Shown here: piece after piece, positions 17,343-27,343 of the stretch
Numbering within the stretch: position 1 is the first letter of the stretch
How the letters are laid out: every line of letters starts with the position of its first letter
Assembly (NCBI RefSeq): GCF_900090305.1
Contig: NZ_LT607751.1
Span: 806,001-870,000 of the forward strand
Reading direction: 5' to 3'
From: Micromonospora siamensis
GTDB lineage: Bacteria; Actinomycetota; Actinomycetes; Mycobacteriales; Micromonosporaceae
Length of the DNA: 64,000 nucleotides
Made by a program: the position numbers and the translations under genes
The notes under the pieces: model-generated
The model's database searches: none
What the model was told of the DNA's origin: nothing
What the model saw: only the letters and a program-made list of their open reading frames with translations

Positions 17343-19637
17343 TCAGCCGAGGGTGTACTGCTCCCAGGAGGTGATGTTGACGGCCCTGGCGATCAGGGGA
17401 CCGGCGCCGGCGTCGTCGGCCGTGACGAAGCGGCCGTTGACGGCGCTCTGGATGCTGGTCGAGCCGTCGCGGTTGCGGACGAAGTTGAACCGCTCCTCCC
17501 AGCGACCGGGTACGACGACCGTGTTGACCAGCGGCTTGGTGCCGAGCGAGGCGGCGGTGACGAAGCGGTTGTTGGCCCGGGCGAACACGCCGTAGTTGCC
17601 GTTGCTCAGCTCGACGAGGTCGAAGCGCTGGGCCACCCCGACGCCTGTGGCGCTGGCGATCAGCGGGGTGGCGGCGGTGCTGGAGGCGGTGACGTAGCGG
17701 CCGTTGGCGCGGGCCTTCAGGGTGCGGTTGGCGTTGGCCACGTCGACCAGGTGGAACTGCTCGAACCGGCTGATCGTCGTGCCGGCGGCCTGGAGGGTGC
17801 CGCCACTGCCGGAGGTGCTGAGGTATCTGCCGCTGCTGGTCCGGACGCTGGTCGAGCCGTCCCGATTACGGATCAGGGTGAGCCGGCGGGCGCCGGTCGC
17901 GGCCAGGTCGTCGGCGAGGACCCGGCCGTTGCCGTTGTCGTCGGCCGAGACGTACCGCTGCCGGGACCGGGAGAAGAGGGCGACGGCGCCGTTGCCGGTG
18001 TCGGCCACGTCGAACTTGTCGACCGAGTCGACGCCGTAGTGGTCGGCGCGCAGCCCGAGGGACTGATCGAGCAGCGGGGCGACGTACCGCAGGTTGCTGC
18101 GGGCCAGCAGGCCGACGGTGCCGACCCGGCGCAGCACGCTCACCGATCGGGCCGTCTCGGCGGTGCTGCCGTCGGTGCCCGCGACGCGCACGGCGACCCG
18201 GTAGGTGCCCGGGTCGGCGTAGCGGTGGGTCGCCTTCGGGCTGGACTGGGTGACCACGGTGCCGTCGCCGAAGTCGAAGCGGTAACTGGCGAGGGGGAAC
18301 CAGCCCGGGGTGGACGCGGCGGCGTCGGCGGTCACCGCGAGGGTGCCGAGGTCCAGCGCGAGGCCCAGTTCCGCCTGGGGACGCACGATCGTCTCGACCG
18401 GCCCGCGGTCGGCGTAGGTGACCGGGCCGGTGCCGCTGTTCGGCACGTTCGGGTTGTCCGCCCGGGCCTGCCCGATCTGGTCGGTGGCCGGGTAGCCGGG
18501 GGCGGCCGAGTTGGCCGAGTCCTGCCGGTCCACCGGCCGCTGGGTGTGGCGGTCGTGGGCGGCCTGGCCGGAGACGCCCCGGAAGGTGGCCAGGTCCATC
18601 GTGGTGTGGTCCCACGAGTAGGTGGGGCCGTTGGCGTACGTGTTGTTGTAGTCGACGGTCGTGACCGGTCGGGCGGCCCCCAGGACGGTGATGGCGACGC
18701 CCGGCCCGTCGCAGGCGATGCCCTGCTGGGCGTAGGCCCGCCTGACGACGTTGTTCTGCACGGAGGCGCCGGTGGAGGTGCCCTCGATCCGGATCCCGTC
18801 TGCGCAGTAGGTCACGACGTCGTTGTTGCTGATCATCGTGCCGGTGGCGCGGTCGACGACGCCCCGGCCGGACCAGCCCTCGATGGCGTTGTTGACCACG
18901 ACCGCCCGGGCCGCACCCGACCCGGTCGCCACGGCGGCCTCGCTCCAGTTGTGGAACTCGTTGCCGGCGACGGTGACACCGGAGCCAGCGACCTCGACGC
19001 CCGTGCCGGTCCCCGTGTCGGTGTTCTGACCCCAGAACCGGGAGGAGGCGACGGTCACCCCCCTGGTCGCGGCGTCCATGGTCACGGCCGCCAGGTGGGT
19101 GGCGAGGTAGGACTGCCGAACGGTCACCCCCGAGGCGCCGGCGAGCCGGATGCCCTGGGCGGCGGACCGGTACGGCACCTCCACCCGTACGCCGTCGAGG
19201 AGCACCGTCGAGGCGTTCCGGACGTCGAGGACGGCGCCTGTCGTCGCCTCCCTGACCTGCACGTTGCGGAGGACGATGTCGTGCTGGCCGTCGACGACGA
19301 AGCCGGCGGTCGCACCGGCCAGCCAGGGTCGGTCGGCGCCGGCGCCGGTGGCCTCGAAAGTGATCGGCAGGTCCGGGGTGCCGGACCTCGGGACGGTTAC
19401 CCGTTCCCGGTAGGTGCCGGAGCCGATCCTGACCACCGTCCCGGCCGTCGCCGCGGCCGCGGCGGCCCCGATGGTGCAGTAGGGCTGCTCCTGCGTGCCG
19501 GGGCCGGTGTCCGAGCACGACGCGGAGTTCTGCGCGACGTAGCGGTAGGAGGCGGCGGCGTACGCCGGGGGGCCGGTGAGCAGGGTGCCACCGGCGACCG
19601 CGAAGGCGGTCAGGCCGGCGAGGGGCGAGCGCCGCAT
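17343..19637 (-). CDS. Secreted beta-helix / PKD / double beta-trefoil protein, array member 7
   Basis: A 764-residue paralogue at the upstream end of the array. The ATG at 19637 follows GAGGAG and opens the signal peptide MRRSPLAGLTAFAVAGG, ending near PAYA. The beta-helix has the SCSDTG/PYCTIGA Cys pair and a YCADGIRIEGTS turn. The PKD domain is FDFGDGT...HRYADPGTY. The first trefoil leaf (VAPLLDQSLGLRADHYGVD) is most like member 1, so members 1 and 7 share their first trefoil although they lie at opposite ends. A longer open frame through antisense purB is not coding. The 186 bp to purB would hold divergent promoters. Confidence 0.85.
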   Translation of the reverse strand: MRRSPLAGLTAFAVAGGTLLTGPPAYAAASYRYVAQNSASCSDTGPGTQEQPYCTIGAAAAAATAGTVVRIGSGTYRERVTVPRSGTPDLPITFEATGAGADRPWLAGATAGFVVDGQHDIVLRNVQVREATTGAVLDVRNASTVLLDGVRVEVPYRSAAQGIRLAGASGVTVRQSYLATHLAAVTMDAATRGVTVASSRFWGQNTDTGTGTGVEVAGSGVTVAGNEFHNWSEAAVATGSGAARAVVVNNAIEGWSGRGVVDRATGTMISNNDVVTYCADGIRIEGTSTGASVQNNVVRRAYAQQGIACDGPGVAITVLGAARPVTTVDYNNTYANGPTYSWDHTTMDLATFRGVSGQAAHDRHTQRPVDRQDSANSAAPGYPATDQIGQARADNPNVPNSGTGPVTYADRGPVETIVRPQAELGLALDLGTLAVTADAAASTPGWFPLASYRFDFGDGTVVTQSSPKATHRYADPGTYRVAVRVAGTDGSTAETARSVSVLRRVGTVGLLARSNLRYVAPLLDQSLGLRADHYGVDSVDKFDVADTGNGAVALFSRSRQRYVSADDNGNGRVLADDLAATGARRLTLIRNRDGSTSVRTSSGRYLSTSGSGGTLQAAGTTISRFEQFHLVDVANANRTLKARANGRYVTASSTAATPLIASATGVGVAQRFDLVELSNGNYGVFARANNRFVTAASLGTKPLVNTVVVPGRWEERFNFVRNRDGSTSIQSAVNGRFVTADDAGAGPLIARAVNITSWEQYTLG

Positions 19638-19823
19638 GCGTCTCCTCGACGAGAGCAACGAATCGGACGGTCCGGAATCGGTGCTTCCGATCGTCCCGTC
19701 CGAACCGTCGGGTTGCTGTCCCACCGCATGTCGCATACCGGACAGCTGGCGAGGGCGGGGTCGCCCCGTCGCCGCGGTCGCCCGGTCCGGGGCCGCCGCG
19801 GCCGGTGCGGGAGAATGCGGTAC

Positions 19824-21248
19824 GTGACGACGATCCCGAACGTGCTCGCCAACCGGTACGCCTCCCCCGAGCTGGCCGCCCTCTGGTCGCCGGAGCAGAA
19901 GATCCGCCTGGAACGGCAGCTCTGGCTCGCCGTGCTCAAGGCCCAGCGAGACCTGGGCGTGCCGGTGCCGGACGGGGTGGTCGAGGCGTACGAGCGGGTG
20001 GTCGACCAGGTCGACCTGGCGTCGATCGCCGAGCGGGAGCGGGTCACCCGGCACGACGTGAAGGCCCGGATCGAGGAGTTCAGCGCGCTCGCCGGTCACG
20101 AGCACGTGCACAAGGGGATGACCTCCCGGGACCTCACCGAGAACGTCGAGCAGCTCCAGGTGCGCCGCTCGCTGGAGCTGATCCGGGACCGGGTGGTGGC
20201 CGCTCTCGCCCGGTTGGCCCGGCACGCGACCGAGTACTCCGGCCTGGTGATGGCCGGCCGGTCGCACAACGTCGCCGCGCAGGCCACCACGTTGGGCAAG
20301 CGCTTCGCGTCGGCCGCCGAGGAGCTGCTGATCGCGTACGAGCGGCTGGACGACCTGATCGAGCGCTACCCGTTGCGCGGCGTGAAGGGGCCGGTGGGCA
20401 CCGCCGCCGACCAGCTCGACCTCTTCGACGGCGACGCCGACAAGGTGGCCGAGCTGGAGCGCCGGGTCGCCGGGCACCTGGGCTTCGCGCGGGTGCTGGA
20501 CAGCGTCGGCCAGGTCTACCCGCGCTCGCTGGACTTCGACGTGCTCTCCGCGCTGGCCCAGGTGGCCGCCGCGCCGTCGTCGCTGGCCACCACGATCCGG
20601 CTGATGGTCGGCCAGGAGCTGGCCACCGAGGGCTTCAAGCCCGGCCAGGTGGGCTCCAGCGCCATGCCGCACAAGATGAACACGCGTTCCTCGGAGCGGG
20701 TGAACGGCTTCGCGGTGATCATCCGGGGCTACCTGTCGATGGTCGGCGAGCTGGCCGGCGACCAGTGGAACGAGGGTGACGTCTCCTGCTCGGTGGTCCG
20801 CCGGGTGGCCCTGCCGGACGCGTTCTTCGCCGCCGACGGGCTCTTCCAGACCTTCCTCACCGTGCTCGACGAGTTCGGGGCGTACCCGGCGGTGATCAAC
20901 CGGGAGTTGGAGCGCTTCCTGCCGTTCCTGGCCACCACCAAGATCCTGGTCGGTGCGGTGCGCCGGGGCGTCGGCCGGGAGGTCGCCCACGAGGTGATCA
21001 AGGAGCACGCGGTCGCCGTGGCGCTGGCCATGCGCGAGAAGGGCGCCCCGGAGAACGACCTCTTCGACCGCCTCGCGGCCGACACCCGGCTGGGCCTGAC
21101 CCGCGCCGAGATCGACGCCCTGGTCACCGATCGCGCCGCCTTCACCGGCACCGCCGAGGCCCAGGTCGCCCGGGTGACCGCCCGCATCGCGAAGATCGTG
21201 GAAACCCACCCCCAGGCCGCCGCCTACACCCCACCCCCCATCCTCTGA
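19824..21248 (+). CDS. purB: Adenylosuccinate lyase
   Basis: A 474-residue cytosolic enzyme of the fumarase/aspartase superfamily that removes fumarate from SAICAR and from adenylosuccinate in purine synthesis. The superfamily signature appears as SSAMPHKMN followed by TRSSERVNGF. TSRDLTENVEQ and the AGRSHNVAAQATTLGK block supply further active-site residues. The GTG at 19824 is preferred because it gives the family N-terminus VTTIPNVLANRYAS with GGGAG about 11 bases upstream; an in-frame ATG at 19815 sits almost on that ribosome site. It is the first of the purine genes in the window and is separated from purSQL by the insertion sequence and a YbjQ gene. Confidence 0.95.
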   Translation: MTTIPNVLANRYASPELAALWSPEQKIRLERQLWLAVLKAQRDLGVPVPDGVVEAYERVVDQVDLASIAERERVTRHDVKARIEEFSALAGHEHVHKGMTSRDLTENVEQLQVRRSLELIRDRVVAALARLARHATEYSGLVMAGRSHNVAAQATTLGKRFASAAEELLIAYERLDDLIERYPLRGVKGPVGTAADQLDLFDGDADKVAELERRVAGHLGFARVLDSVGQVYPRSLDFDVLSALAQVAAAPSSLATTIRLMVGQELATEGFKPGQVGSSAMPHKMNTRSSERVNGFAVIIRGYLSMVGELAGDQWNEGDVSCSVVRRVALPDAFFAADGLFQTFLTVLDEFGAYPAVINRELERFLPFLATTKILVGAVRRGVGREVAHEVIKEHAVAVALAMREKGAPENDLFDRLAADTRLGLTRAEIDALVTDRAAFTGTAEAQVARVTARIAKIVETHPQAAAYTPPPIL

Positions 21249-21272
21249 CCCCCTCTCCGGCCGCCCCGGCCC

Positions 21273-22485
21273 GTTGATCATGAAGTTGGCGGCGATGTCG
21301 ATCTGGCGGGGTCAAGGGGTGAGTGCAATCGTTAGGCGGTGATGAGGTGAGCCAGACGCTGGGCTGGGGTGTTCCAGTCCAGCGTCTGTCGGGGGCGGGT
21401 GTTGAGTTCGTGGGCGACCTCGTCCAAGCCGTTCTGGTCGATGGTGCGGAAGTCGTAGCTGCTCTTGGGGAAGTACTGGCGTAGCAGCCCGTTGGTGTTT
21501 TCGTTGGTGCCGCGTTGCCAGGGGCTGTGGGGGTCGCAGAAGTAGACCGGGCAGCCGGTGGCGACGGTGAACACGGGGTGGGTGGCCATTTCCACGCCTT
21601 GGTCCCAGGTCAGCGACCGGCGCAGGTGCGTGGGCATGCGGGTGGCCAGGTTGGTGAGCACACCGATGACGGCTTCGCTGTCGCGGCCGTGGGGTAGGGC
21701 GCCGAGCATCACGTAACGGGTGGCTCGTTCCACCAGGGTCACGATCGCTGAGGCGCCGGCCTTGCCGATGACCAGGTCACCTTCCCAGTGCCCGGGCACC
21801 GCCCGGTCGGTGACCTCCGCGGGCCGGGTGCTGATGTGCAGGTCTGCGATCCAGGGCCGCCGACGGCGAGCGGCGCCCGCGGCACGTGACTGCGGACGCC
21901 GCTGGGTGCGTCCCGACCGTAGCGCTACCTGCCGGGTCAACTCGGCCCTCAGATTGCCTCGCGACTGCACGTAGATCGCCTGGTAGATCGTCTCGTGGGA
22001 CACCTGCAACTCCGGCCGGTCGGCGAACGTGGTCCGCAACCACGCGGCGATCTGCTTCGGAGACCACCTACGGGCCAGTTTCCCCGCCACCACCTGCCGC
22101 AGCCGCGTACCGACCGCCAGCTTCGCCCTCGCCGGCCGCCGCCTGGCCGCGTCAGCCCGCCGCTGCGCCCACTGCGCCTGATAACCCCACCGATACGGGC
22201 GGCGCCCCCGCCCATGCGGCAGTGACCGCCCCAGCGGGTTCTTCGTCCCGTGCCGCGCACTGTTGTTCCGCGCCACCTCCCGCGACACCGTGCACACCGG
22301 CACCCCGAGAACCCCCGCGATCTGCGAGATCGTCCGACCAACCCCCCACAGATGCTCCAACACCTGCCGATGCCCGAACGTCAACACACCCGGCCTCGCC
22401 ACCAGCACCTCCAGCCCAACCAAGATCAGTTGCACTGAAGCCTAGAAACCGCCTCTCCAGAACCGCCGCTAACTTCATGATCAAC
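21273..22485 (-). mobile_element. IS30-family insertion sequence
   Basis: About 1.21 kb carrying one transposase gene. The ends are near-perfect inverted repeats: GTTGATCATGAAGTTGGCGG at 21273-21292 and the reverse complement of 22466-22485, differing at one position, with agreement running about two bases further inward. The pairing may also extend outward by a CC/GG pair (21271-22487), so the boundary is uncertain by 2 bp. No clear target duplication is visible. It sits between the convergent purB and ybjQ-like genes and interrupts neither. Confidence 0.8.
21332..22435 (-). CDS. IS30-family DDE transposase
   Basis: A 367-residue transposase. The N-terminus has a helix-turn-helix (ISQIAGVLGVPVCTVSREV) typical of IS30 DNA binding. 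The catalytic core shows the DDE triad: an Asp in the GDLVIGK segment, an Asp in LTWDQGVEM, and a Glu in the block PWQRGTNENTNGLLRQYFP. GTG is the likely start. The reading frame is intact from end to end, so the copy could still be active; inverted repeats flank it on both sides. Confidence 0.92.
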   Translation of the reverse strand: MQLILVGLEVLVARPGVLTFGHRQVLEHLWGVGRTISQIAGVLGVPVCTVSREVARNNSARHGTKNPLGRSLPHGRGRRPYRWGYQAQWAQRRADAARRRPARAKLAVGTRLRQVVAGKLARRWSPKQIAAWLRTTFADRPELQVSHETIYQAIYVQSRGNLRAELTRQVALRSGRTQRRPQSRAAGAARRRRPWIADLHISTRPAEVTDRAVPGHWEGDLVIGKAGASAIVTLVERATRYVMLGALPHGRDSEAVIGVLTNLATRMPTHLRRSLTWDQGVEMATHPVFTVATGCPVYFCDPHSPWQRGTNENTNGLLRQYFPKSSYDFRTIDQNGLDEVAHELNTRPRQTLDWNTPAQRLAHLITA

Positions 22486-22506
22486 GGCGGTGGGCCCCCG
22501 GGTGGG

Positions 22507-22968
22507 TCAGGAACCGCGGGTGGGGGTGTCGGGGGCGGAGGTGAGGTTCGGGGCGCTCGCCGGCTCGGCGATGCCGCCGGGGGCCTCGGTGAAGCCGGGT
22601 TCGTGGGCGGTCTCGGCCGCGATGGCCGGCTGGTCCGGCGGCATGACGTCCGGTGTCTTGGGTACGACGATGACCGCCGTGCCGTACGCGCAGATCTCCA
22701 TCCACATCTCGCCGCAGTCCCGGCTGTCGAACCGCATGCCGATCACGGCGTTCGCGCCGAGTCGCAGGGCCTCCTCGCCGAGGCGGGCCACCGAGTCGGT
22801 CCGCCACCGGGTCAGGTTGTCCGGCGCCAGTGGGTCGTAGGCGCCGCCGCGCAGGTTCTTGACCCCCTCGCGGTAGGGGTTCCGCGTCCTCGCCATCGAC
22901 GACACCACTTCGCCGAGGATCTGGCGGATCTCGTAGCCGGGCAGTTGATCAGTCGTCACCACCAGCAC
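22507..22968 (-). CDS. YbjQ / UPF0145 family protein
   Basis: A 153-residue protein. Residues 1-105 match the YbjQ (UPF0145, formerly DUF74) fold: MLVVTTDQLPGYEIRQILGEV at the start, then ALRLGANAVIGMRFDS and a C-terminal strand YGTAVIVVP. Members form ring-like oligomers, and some are described as heavy-metal-binding, but their role is not established. The last about 45 residues are a disordered Pro/Ala/Glu tail that is not part of the family. The gene converges on purB across the insertion sequence and is divergent from purS. Confidence 0.85.
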   Translation of the reverse strand: MLVVTTDQLPGYEIRQILGEVVSSMARTRNPYREGVKNLRGGAYDPLAPDNLTRWRTDSVARLGEEALRLGANAVIGMRFDSRDCGEMWMEICAYGTAVIVVPKTPDVMPPDQPAIAAETAHEPGFTEAPGGIAEPASAPNLTSAPDTPTRGS

Positions 22969-23491
22969 GCCTCCGATGCTGTCAGGGCCCGCAGGGGCCG
23001 TTCCGGCGTGCCTGGCCGGCCCGTCGGATGCTGCGAAACGAGGCGCGCCGGACGCCGGGCACCTGTCGGGCCGTGTCGGCGCAGGGGTGCCGAACGGGCC
23101 GGTCGGGGCGGAGCGTCACCGAACGGGTCGCCGGCGGGCCGGACGTGCCGAGAAGCCGCAGTTGCGGGCGCGTGGGGCGGACCGGGGCGAATCCCCGGCT
23201 TCCCGGACGCTTGCGGCACTGACCGCCGTCTATCGTATGGCGGGCGCCACCGCTCCCGATCGAGTCGGGCCGATGTAACGATTTGGCTACCTCGTACGCT
23301 ACGAAAGCCCTGGTCCGGGCACGTTCCGCGCCGGACGGGGCACCCCACGCAGCCGAGTGTGGCCGGTTACGCCGATCACTGCCCGAACCGCGCCCGGCCG
23401 GTGCGTCCGGGGCGGTATCTGCCAGGTAGGCTGGCTCCGCTCGCCCGTTGTCGGGCCGGCACCCAACTGCGTACACAGTCAGGAGTGCCCA
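22969..23491. other. Intergenic control region between the ybjQ-like gene and purS
   Basis: A 523-bp gap between divergent genes. No convincing gene is seen: the short open frames on both strands have no ribosome site and composition unlike their neighbours. A TAGGCT hexamer at 23427-23432, about 60 bp before purS, is a possible -10 element without a clear -35. AGGAG at 23481-23485 is the purS ribosome site. Confidence 0.4.
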
Positions 23492-23755
23492 GTGCCTCGC
23501 GTCGTCGTCGACGTCATGCTCAAGCCCGAGATCCTCGATCCTCAGGGCCAGGCCGTCGCAAACGCGCTGCCCCGGCTCGGCGTCGATGACGTCGCCTCGG
23601 TTCGGATCGGCAGGCGGATCGAGATCGAGTTCACCGGAGAGCCGGACCTGGACCGGGCCCGGGAGATCGCCGACAAACTGCTCGCCAACCCGGTCATCGA
23701 GGACTTCACCGTCCAGCTGGTCGAGGCCGACGAGACCGCGGGCGCGCACCCGTGA
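23492..23755 (+). CDS. purS: Phosphoribosylformylglycinamidine synthase subunit PurS
   Basis: An 87-residue subunit that bridges PurL and PurQ in the three-part FGAM synthase found in Gram-positive bacteria and archaea. The sequence [20 protein letters not shown] and the C-terminal [10 protein letters not shown] block are characteristic. The GTG start follows AGGAG by seven bases. Its stop overlaps the purQ start (GTGA), so subunit synthesis is coupled. Confidence 0.95.
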   Translation: MPRVVVDVMLKPEILDPQGQAVANALPRLGVDDVASVRIGRRIEIEFTGEPDLDRAREIADKLLANPVIEDFTVQLVEADETAGAHP

Positions 23756-24435
23756 CCGCCCGGGTCGGTGTGGTCACGTTCCCCGGCTCGCTCGACGACG
23801 GGGACGCCGCCCGGGCCGTCCGGATCGTCGGCGCGGAGCCGGTCCGACTCTGGCACGGCGACCCGGACCTGCACGGGGTGGACGCCGTCGTCCTGCCCGG
23901 CGGGTTCTCCTACGGCGACTATCTGCGCTGTGGCGCCATCGCCCGGTTCGCCCCGGTGATGGAGACGGTCGTCGACGCCGCCCGCGGTGGCCTGCCGGTG
24001 CTCGGCATCTGCAACGGCTTCCAGATCCTCTGCGAGGCGCACCTGCTGCCCGGGGCGCTCACCCGCAACCAGCACCTGCACTTCCGCAACCGTGACCAGG
24101 TCCTGCGGATCGAGTCCGCCGGCACCGCCTGGACCAACGCGTTCCAGCCCGGCCAGGAGGTCCTGATCCCGGTGAAGAACGGCGAGGGCTGCTACGTCGC
24201 CGACCCGGCCACGCTGGACCAGTTGGAGGCCGAGGGGCGGGTCGTCGCCCGCTACGTCGGCGGCAACCCCAACGGTTCGCAGCGCGACATCGCGGCGATC
24301 ACCAACCCCGCCGGCAACGTCGTCGGCATCATGCCCCACCCCGAGCACGCCGTGGAGGCGCTCACCGGCCCCTCCCTGGACGGTCTCGGCTTCTTCACCT
24401 CGGTGCTCAAGCACCTGGTGGGGGCCCCGGCGTGA
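23752..24435 (+). CDS. purQ: FGAM synthase glutaminase subunit PurQ
   Basis: A 227-residue class I glutamine amidotransferase that supplies ammonia to PurL for conversion of FGAR to FGAM. The nucleophile Cys lies in GICNGFQIL, and the His-Glu of the triad in MPHPEHAVE near the C-terminus. [13 protein letters not shown] forms the oxyanion region. The GTG start overlaps purS, and purL begins 22 bp after its stop, so purSQL is one operon. Confidence 0.95.
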   Translation: MTARVGVVTFPGSLDDGDAARAVRIVGAEPVRLWHGDPDLHGVDAVVLPGGFSYGDYLRCGAIARFAPVMETVVDAARGGLPVLGICNGFQILCEAHLLPGALTRNQHLHFRNRDQVLRIESAGTAWTNAFQPGQEVLIPVKNGEGCYVADPATLDQLEAEGRVVARYVGGNPNGSQRDIAAITNPAGNVVGIMPHPEHAVEALTGPSLDGLGFFTSVLKHLVGAPA

Positions 24436-24457
24436 GCGAGCGCAGCGAGGAGAGGTC

Positions 24458-27343
24458 ATGACCACCCATCCGGAACAGGCCGTGCGGGAGACCCCGGACG
24501 CCGTCCCGGCGGAGCCGCAGGCGACCGCAGTGGTGCCGCAGGCCGGCCCGGTCGACGCCGGGCGGCGCACCGAAGCGGCCCCGGCCGACGACTGGGCCGC
24601 GGGCGTGGACACCGTGGGGCGCGCCGACGCCACGCCGGAAGAGCTCCAGCCCTACGCCGAGCTGGGCCTCCGCGACGACGAGTACGACCGGATCCGGCAC
24701 ATCCTCGGCCGTCGTCCCACCCAGGCCGAGCTGGCCATGTACTCGATCATGTGGAGCGAGCACTGCTCCTACAAGTCGAGCAAGGTGCACCTGCGCCAGT
24801 TCGGTGAGAAGGCCCCGCCGAGCGACCGGCTGCTCGCCGGCATCGGCGAGAACGCCGGCGTCGTCCAGATCTCCGACGAGCTGGCGGTCACCTTCAAGGT
24901 CGAGTCGCACAACCACCCGAGCTTCGTCGAGCCGTACCAGGGCGCGGCGACCGGTGTCGGCGGCATCGTCCGCGACATCCTCGCCATGGGCGCCCGCCCG
25001 GTGGCGGTCATGGACCCGCTGCGCTTCGGCGCGGCCGACCACCCGGACACCGCCCGGGTGCTGCCCGGGGTGATCGCCGGTGTCGGCGGCTACGGCAACT
25101 GCCTGGGCCTGCCCAACATCGGCGGCGAGGTCGTCTTCGACCCCTGCTACCAGGGCAACCCGCTGGTCAACGCGCTCTGCCTGGGCGTGCTGCCGGTCGA
25201 CCGGCTGCAGAAGAAGGACGCCACCGGCCCCGGCAACGTCGTGGTGCTGATGGGCGCCCGCACCGGCCGGGACGGCATCGGCGGCGTGTCCGTGCTGGCC
25301 AGCGCCACCTTCGACGAGGGCAGCGAGCAGCGCCGCCCGTCGGTGCAGGTGGGCGACCCGTTCATGGAGAAGCTCCTGATCGAGGCATGCCTGGAGCTGT
25401 ACGACGCCGAGCTGGTCGTCGGCATCCAGGACCTCGGCGGCGCCGGGCTGACCTGCGCGCTGACCGAGACCGCCGCGTCGGCGGGCACCGGCATGCGGGT
25501 CTGGCTGGAGCGGGTCCCGCTGCGCGAGGCCTCGATGGAGCCGCACGAGATCCTGGCCAGCGAGTCCCAGGAGCGGATGCTGCTGGTGGTCACCCCGGAG
25601 AAGCTGGAGGCGGTGCTCAAGACCGCCGAGAAGTGGGGCGTCTGGGCCACCGCGATCGGTGAGGTCACCGCGCCGTCCGAGGACGGCCAGCCGGGGCGCC
25701 TCGTGGTCACCTGGCGCGACCAGCTGGTGGTGGACGTGCCGCCGGGCTCCCTGGTCGACGACGGTCCGGTCTACGCGCGCCCGATGCGCGAGCCGGCCGA
25801 CCTGATCCTGCTCCAGGCCGACCGGGCGGAGACGCTGCCCCGGCCGGCCAACCCGGACGCGCTGCGGGAGACCCTGCTGCGCATGATCGCGTCGCCGAAC
25901 CTGGCCGACAAGACCTGGGTCACCGAGCAGTACGACCGGTACGTGCTGGGCAACACCGTGCTGGCGCAGCCGGAGGACTCCGGCGTGATCCGGATCGACG
26001 AGCGGACCGGCCTGGGCGTGGCCCTCTCGGTCGACGGCAACGGCCGGTACGCCCGCCTCGACCCGTACCACGGCACCAAGCTGGCGCTGGCCGAGGCGTA
26101 CCGGAACGTCGCCGTGACCGGCGCGAAGCCGATCGCCGTCACCAACTGCCTGAACTTCGGCTCCCCGGAGGACCCGGGCGTGATGTGGCAGTTCGCCGAG
26201 GCCGTGCGCGGTCTCGCGGACGGCTGCCTGGAGCTGGGCATCCCGGTGACCGGTGGCAACGTCAGCTTCTACAACCAGACCGGTGCGGCGGCGATCCACC
26301 CCACTCCGGTGGTGGGTGTGCTCGGCGTGCTGGACAACGTGGCCGAGCGGGTGCCGATGGGCTTCGTCCCGCGGGCCGCGGGGGACCACGACCAGATCTT
26401 CCTGCTGGGTGAGACGCACGTGGAGCTCTCCGGCTCCGAGTGGGCCTGGGTGACCCACGAGCACCTCGGTGGCGTACCCCCGATGGTGGATCTGGCCCGC
26501 GAGCGGCAGCTGGCCGACCTGCTGGCCGAGGCGGCCCGGGTGGGGCACCTCAGCTCGGCGCACGACCTCTCCGACGGTGGCCTGGCGCAGAGCCTGGTGG
26601 AGTCGTGCCTGCGGCGGGGCGTCGGCGCGCGGGTGGTGGTGCCGGAGCGGTTCGCCGGCGGCACGATGCCGTTCGTCTACCTGTTCAGCGAGTCCTCGTC
26701 CCGGGTGCTGGTCTCGGTGCCGCGTGGCCACGAGAAGGCCTTCACGGCGCTCTGCGCCGAGCGGAACGTGCCGTGGGAGCACATCGGCGTGACCGACCCG
26801 GCCGGCGGCGCCCTCGAGGTGTACGGCCAGTTCCGGGTCGGTCTGGACGAGCTGCACACGGCGCACACCTCGACGCTGCCGCAGCTGTTCGGCGGTGCCG
26901 AGGCGACCCCGCCGGCCGCGGTCGCGCAGCCGGCCGCCGCCGTCGCGGCGCCGGTGGCCTCCGCGGTCGCGGCCGGTACGGCGCCGGAGACGGTCGACGC
27001 GCCGGGAGCGGTGGACGGAGCGGCCACGGTCGACGAGGCCCGCGAATCGGCCGCCCCGGCTGAGGCGGCCGCGCCGGTGACGGTCGACGAACCGGTCGGA
27101 CCGGTCGGGGGCGACGAGCCCGCCGGGTCGCCCGTGGTCGACGGGCCGGTCGCCGCCGGCGAGCAGCCGGAGTCGCCGGCCGTCGAGCCCGTGGCCGAGG
27201 CCGCGGCGGACGGGCCGGACACCGACGAGGCCCCGGCCGGTGAGCCGGGGACGGACGGCACGGTTCCGCCGGCCGAGCGGGACGGCCTGCCGCACGCCAA
27301 CTCCGGCGACGGCACGGAAGCCGGTGCGCCTCAACAGCGCTGA
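24458..27343 (+). CDS. purL: FGAM synthase large subunit PurL, with long C-terminal extension
   Basis: A 961-residue ATP-dependent synthetase of the small PurL type. SHNHPSF marks the ATP/FGAR site, and the two AIRS-like halves with the repeated glycine-rich loops are complete. Normal members are about 740-790 residues. Here the catalytic part ends at about residue 815, and a further about 145 residues rich in Ala, Pro, Val, Asp and Glu follow, with no visible motif. An N-terminal about 50-residue Ala/Pro/Thr extension precedes [20 protein letters not shown] lies just before the ATG. The last 20 bp overlap the next gene, which starts inside the tail coding sequence. Confidence 0.93.
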   Translation: MTTHPEQAVRETPDAVPAEPQATAVVPQAGPVDAGRRTEAAPADDWAAGVDTVGRADATPEELQPYAELGLRDDEYDRIRHILGRRPTQAELAMYSIMWSEHCSYKSSKVHLRQFGEKAPPSDRLLAGIGENAGVVQISDELAVTFKVESHNHPSFVEPYQGAATGVGGIVRDILAMGARPVAVMDPLRFGAADHPDTARVLPGVIAGVGGYGNCLGLPNIGGEVVFDPCYQGNPLVNALCLGVLPVDRLQKKDATGPGNVVVLMGARTGRDGIGGVSVLASATFDEGSEQRRPSVQVGDPFMEKLLIEACLELYDAELVVGIQDLGGAGLTCALTETAASAGTGMRVWLERVPLREASMEPHEILASESQERMLLVVTPEKLEAVLKTAEKWGVWATAIGEVTAPSEDGQPGRLVVTWRDQLVVDVPPGSLVDDGPVYARPMREPADLILLQADRAETLPRPANPDALRETLLRMIASPNLADKTWVTEQYDRYVLGNTVLAQPEDSGVIRIDERTGLGVALSVDGNGRYARLDPYHGTKLALAEAYRNVAVTGAKPIAVTNCLNFGSPEDPGVMWQFAEAVRGLADGCLELGIPVTGGNVSFYNQTGAAAIHPTPVVGVLGVLDNVAERVPMGFVPRAAGDHDQIFLLGETHVELSGSEWAWVTHEHLGGVPPMVDLARERQLADLLAEAARVGHLSSAHDLSDGGLAQSLVESCLRRGVGARVVVPERFAGGTMPFVYLFSESSSRVLVSVPRGHEKAFTALCAERNVPWEHIGVTDPAGGALEVYGQFRVGLDELHTAHTSTLPQLFGGAEATPPAAVAQPAAAVAAPVASAVAAGTAPETVDAPGAVDGAATVDEARESAAPAEAAAPVTVDEPVGPVGGDEPAGSPVVDGPVAAGEQPESPAVEPVAEAAADGPDTDEAPAGEPGTDGTVPPAERDGLPHANSGDGTEAGAPQQR

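Noticed and set aside
22976..23749. Short genes in the gap upstream of purS
   Set aside because: No ribosome sites, Arg/Gly-heavy translations and no conserved features; the minus-strand frame also runs through purS.
24407..27334. A 975-codon minus-strand open frame opposite purL
   Set aside because: It is antisense to an unmistakable PurL and has no recognisable protein features.
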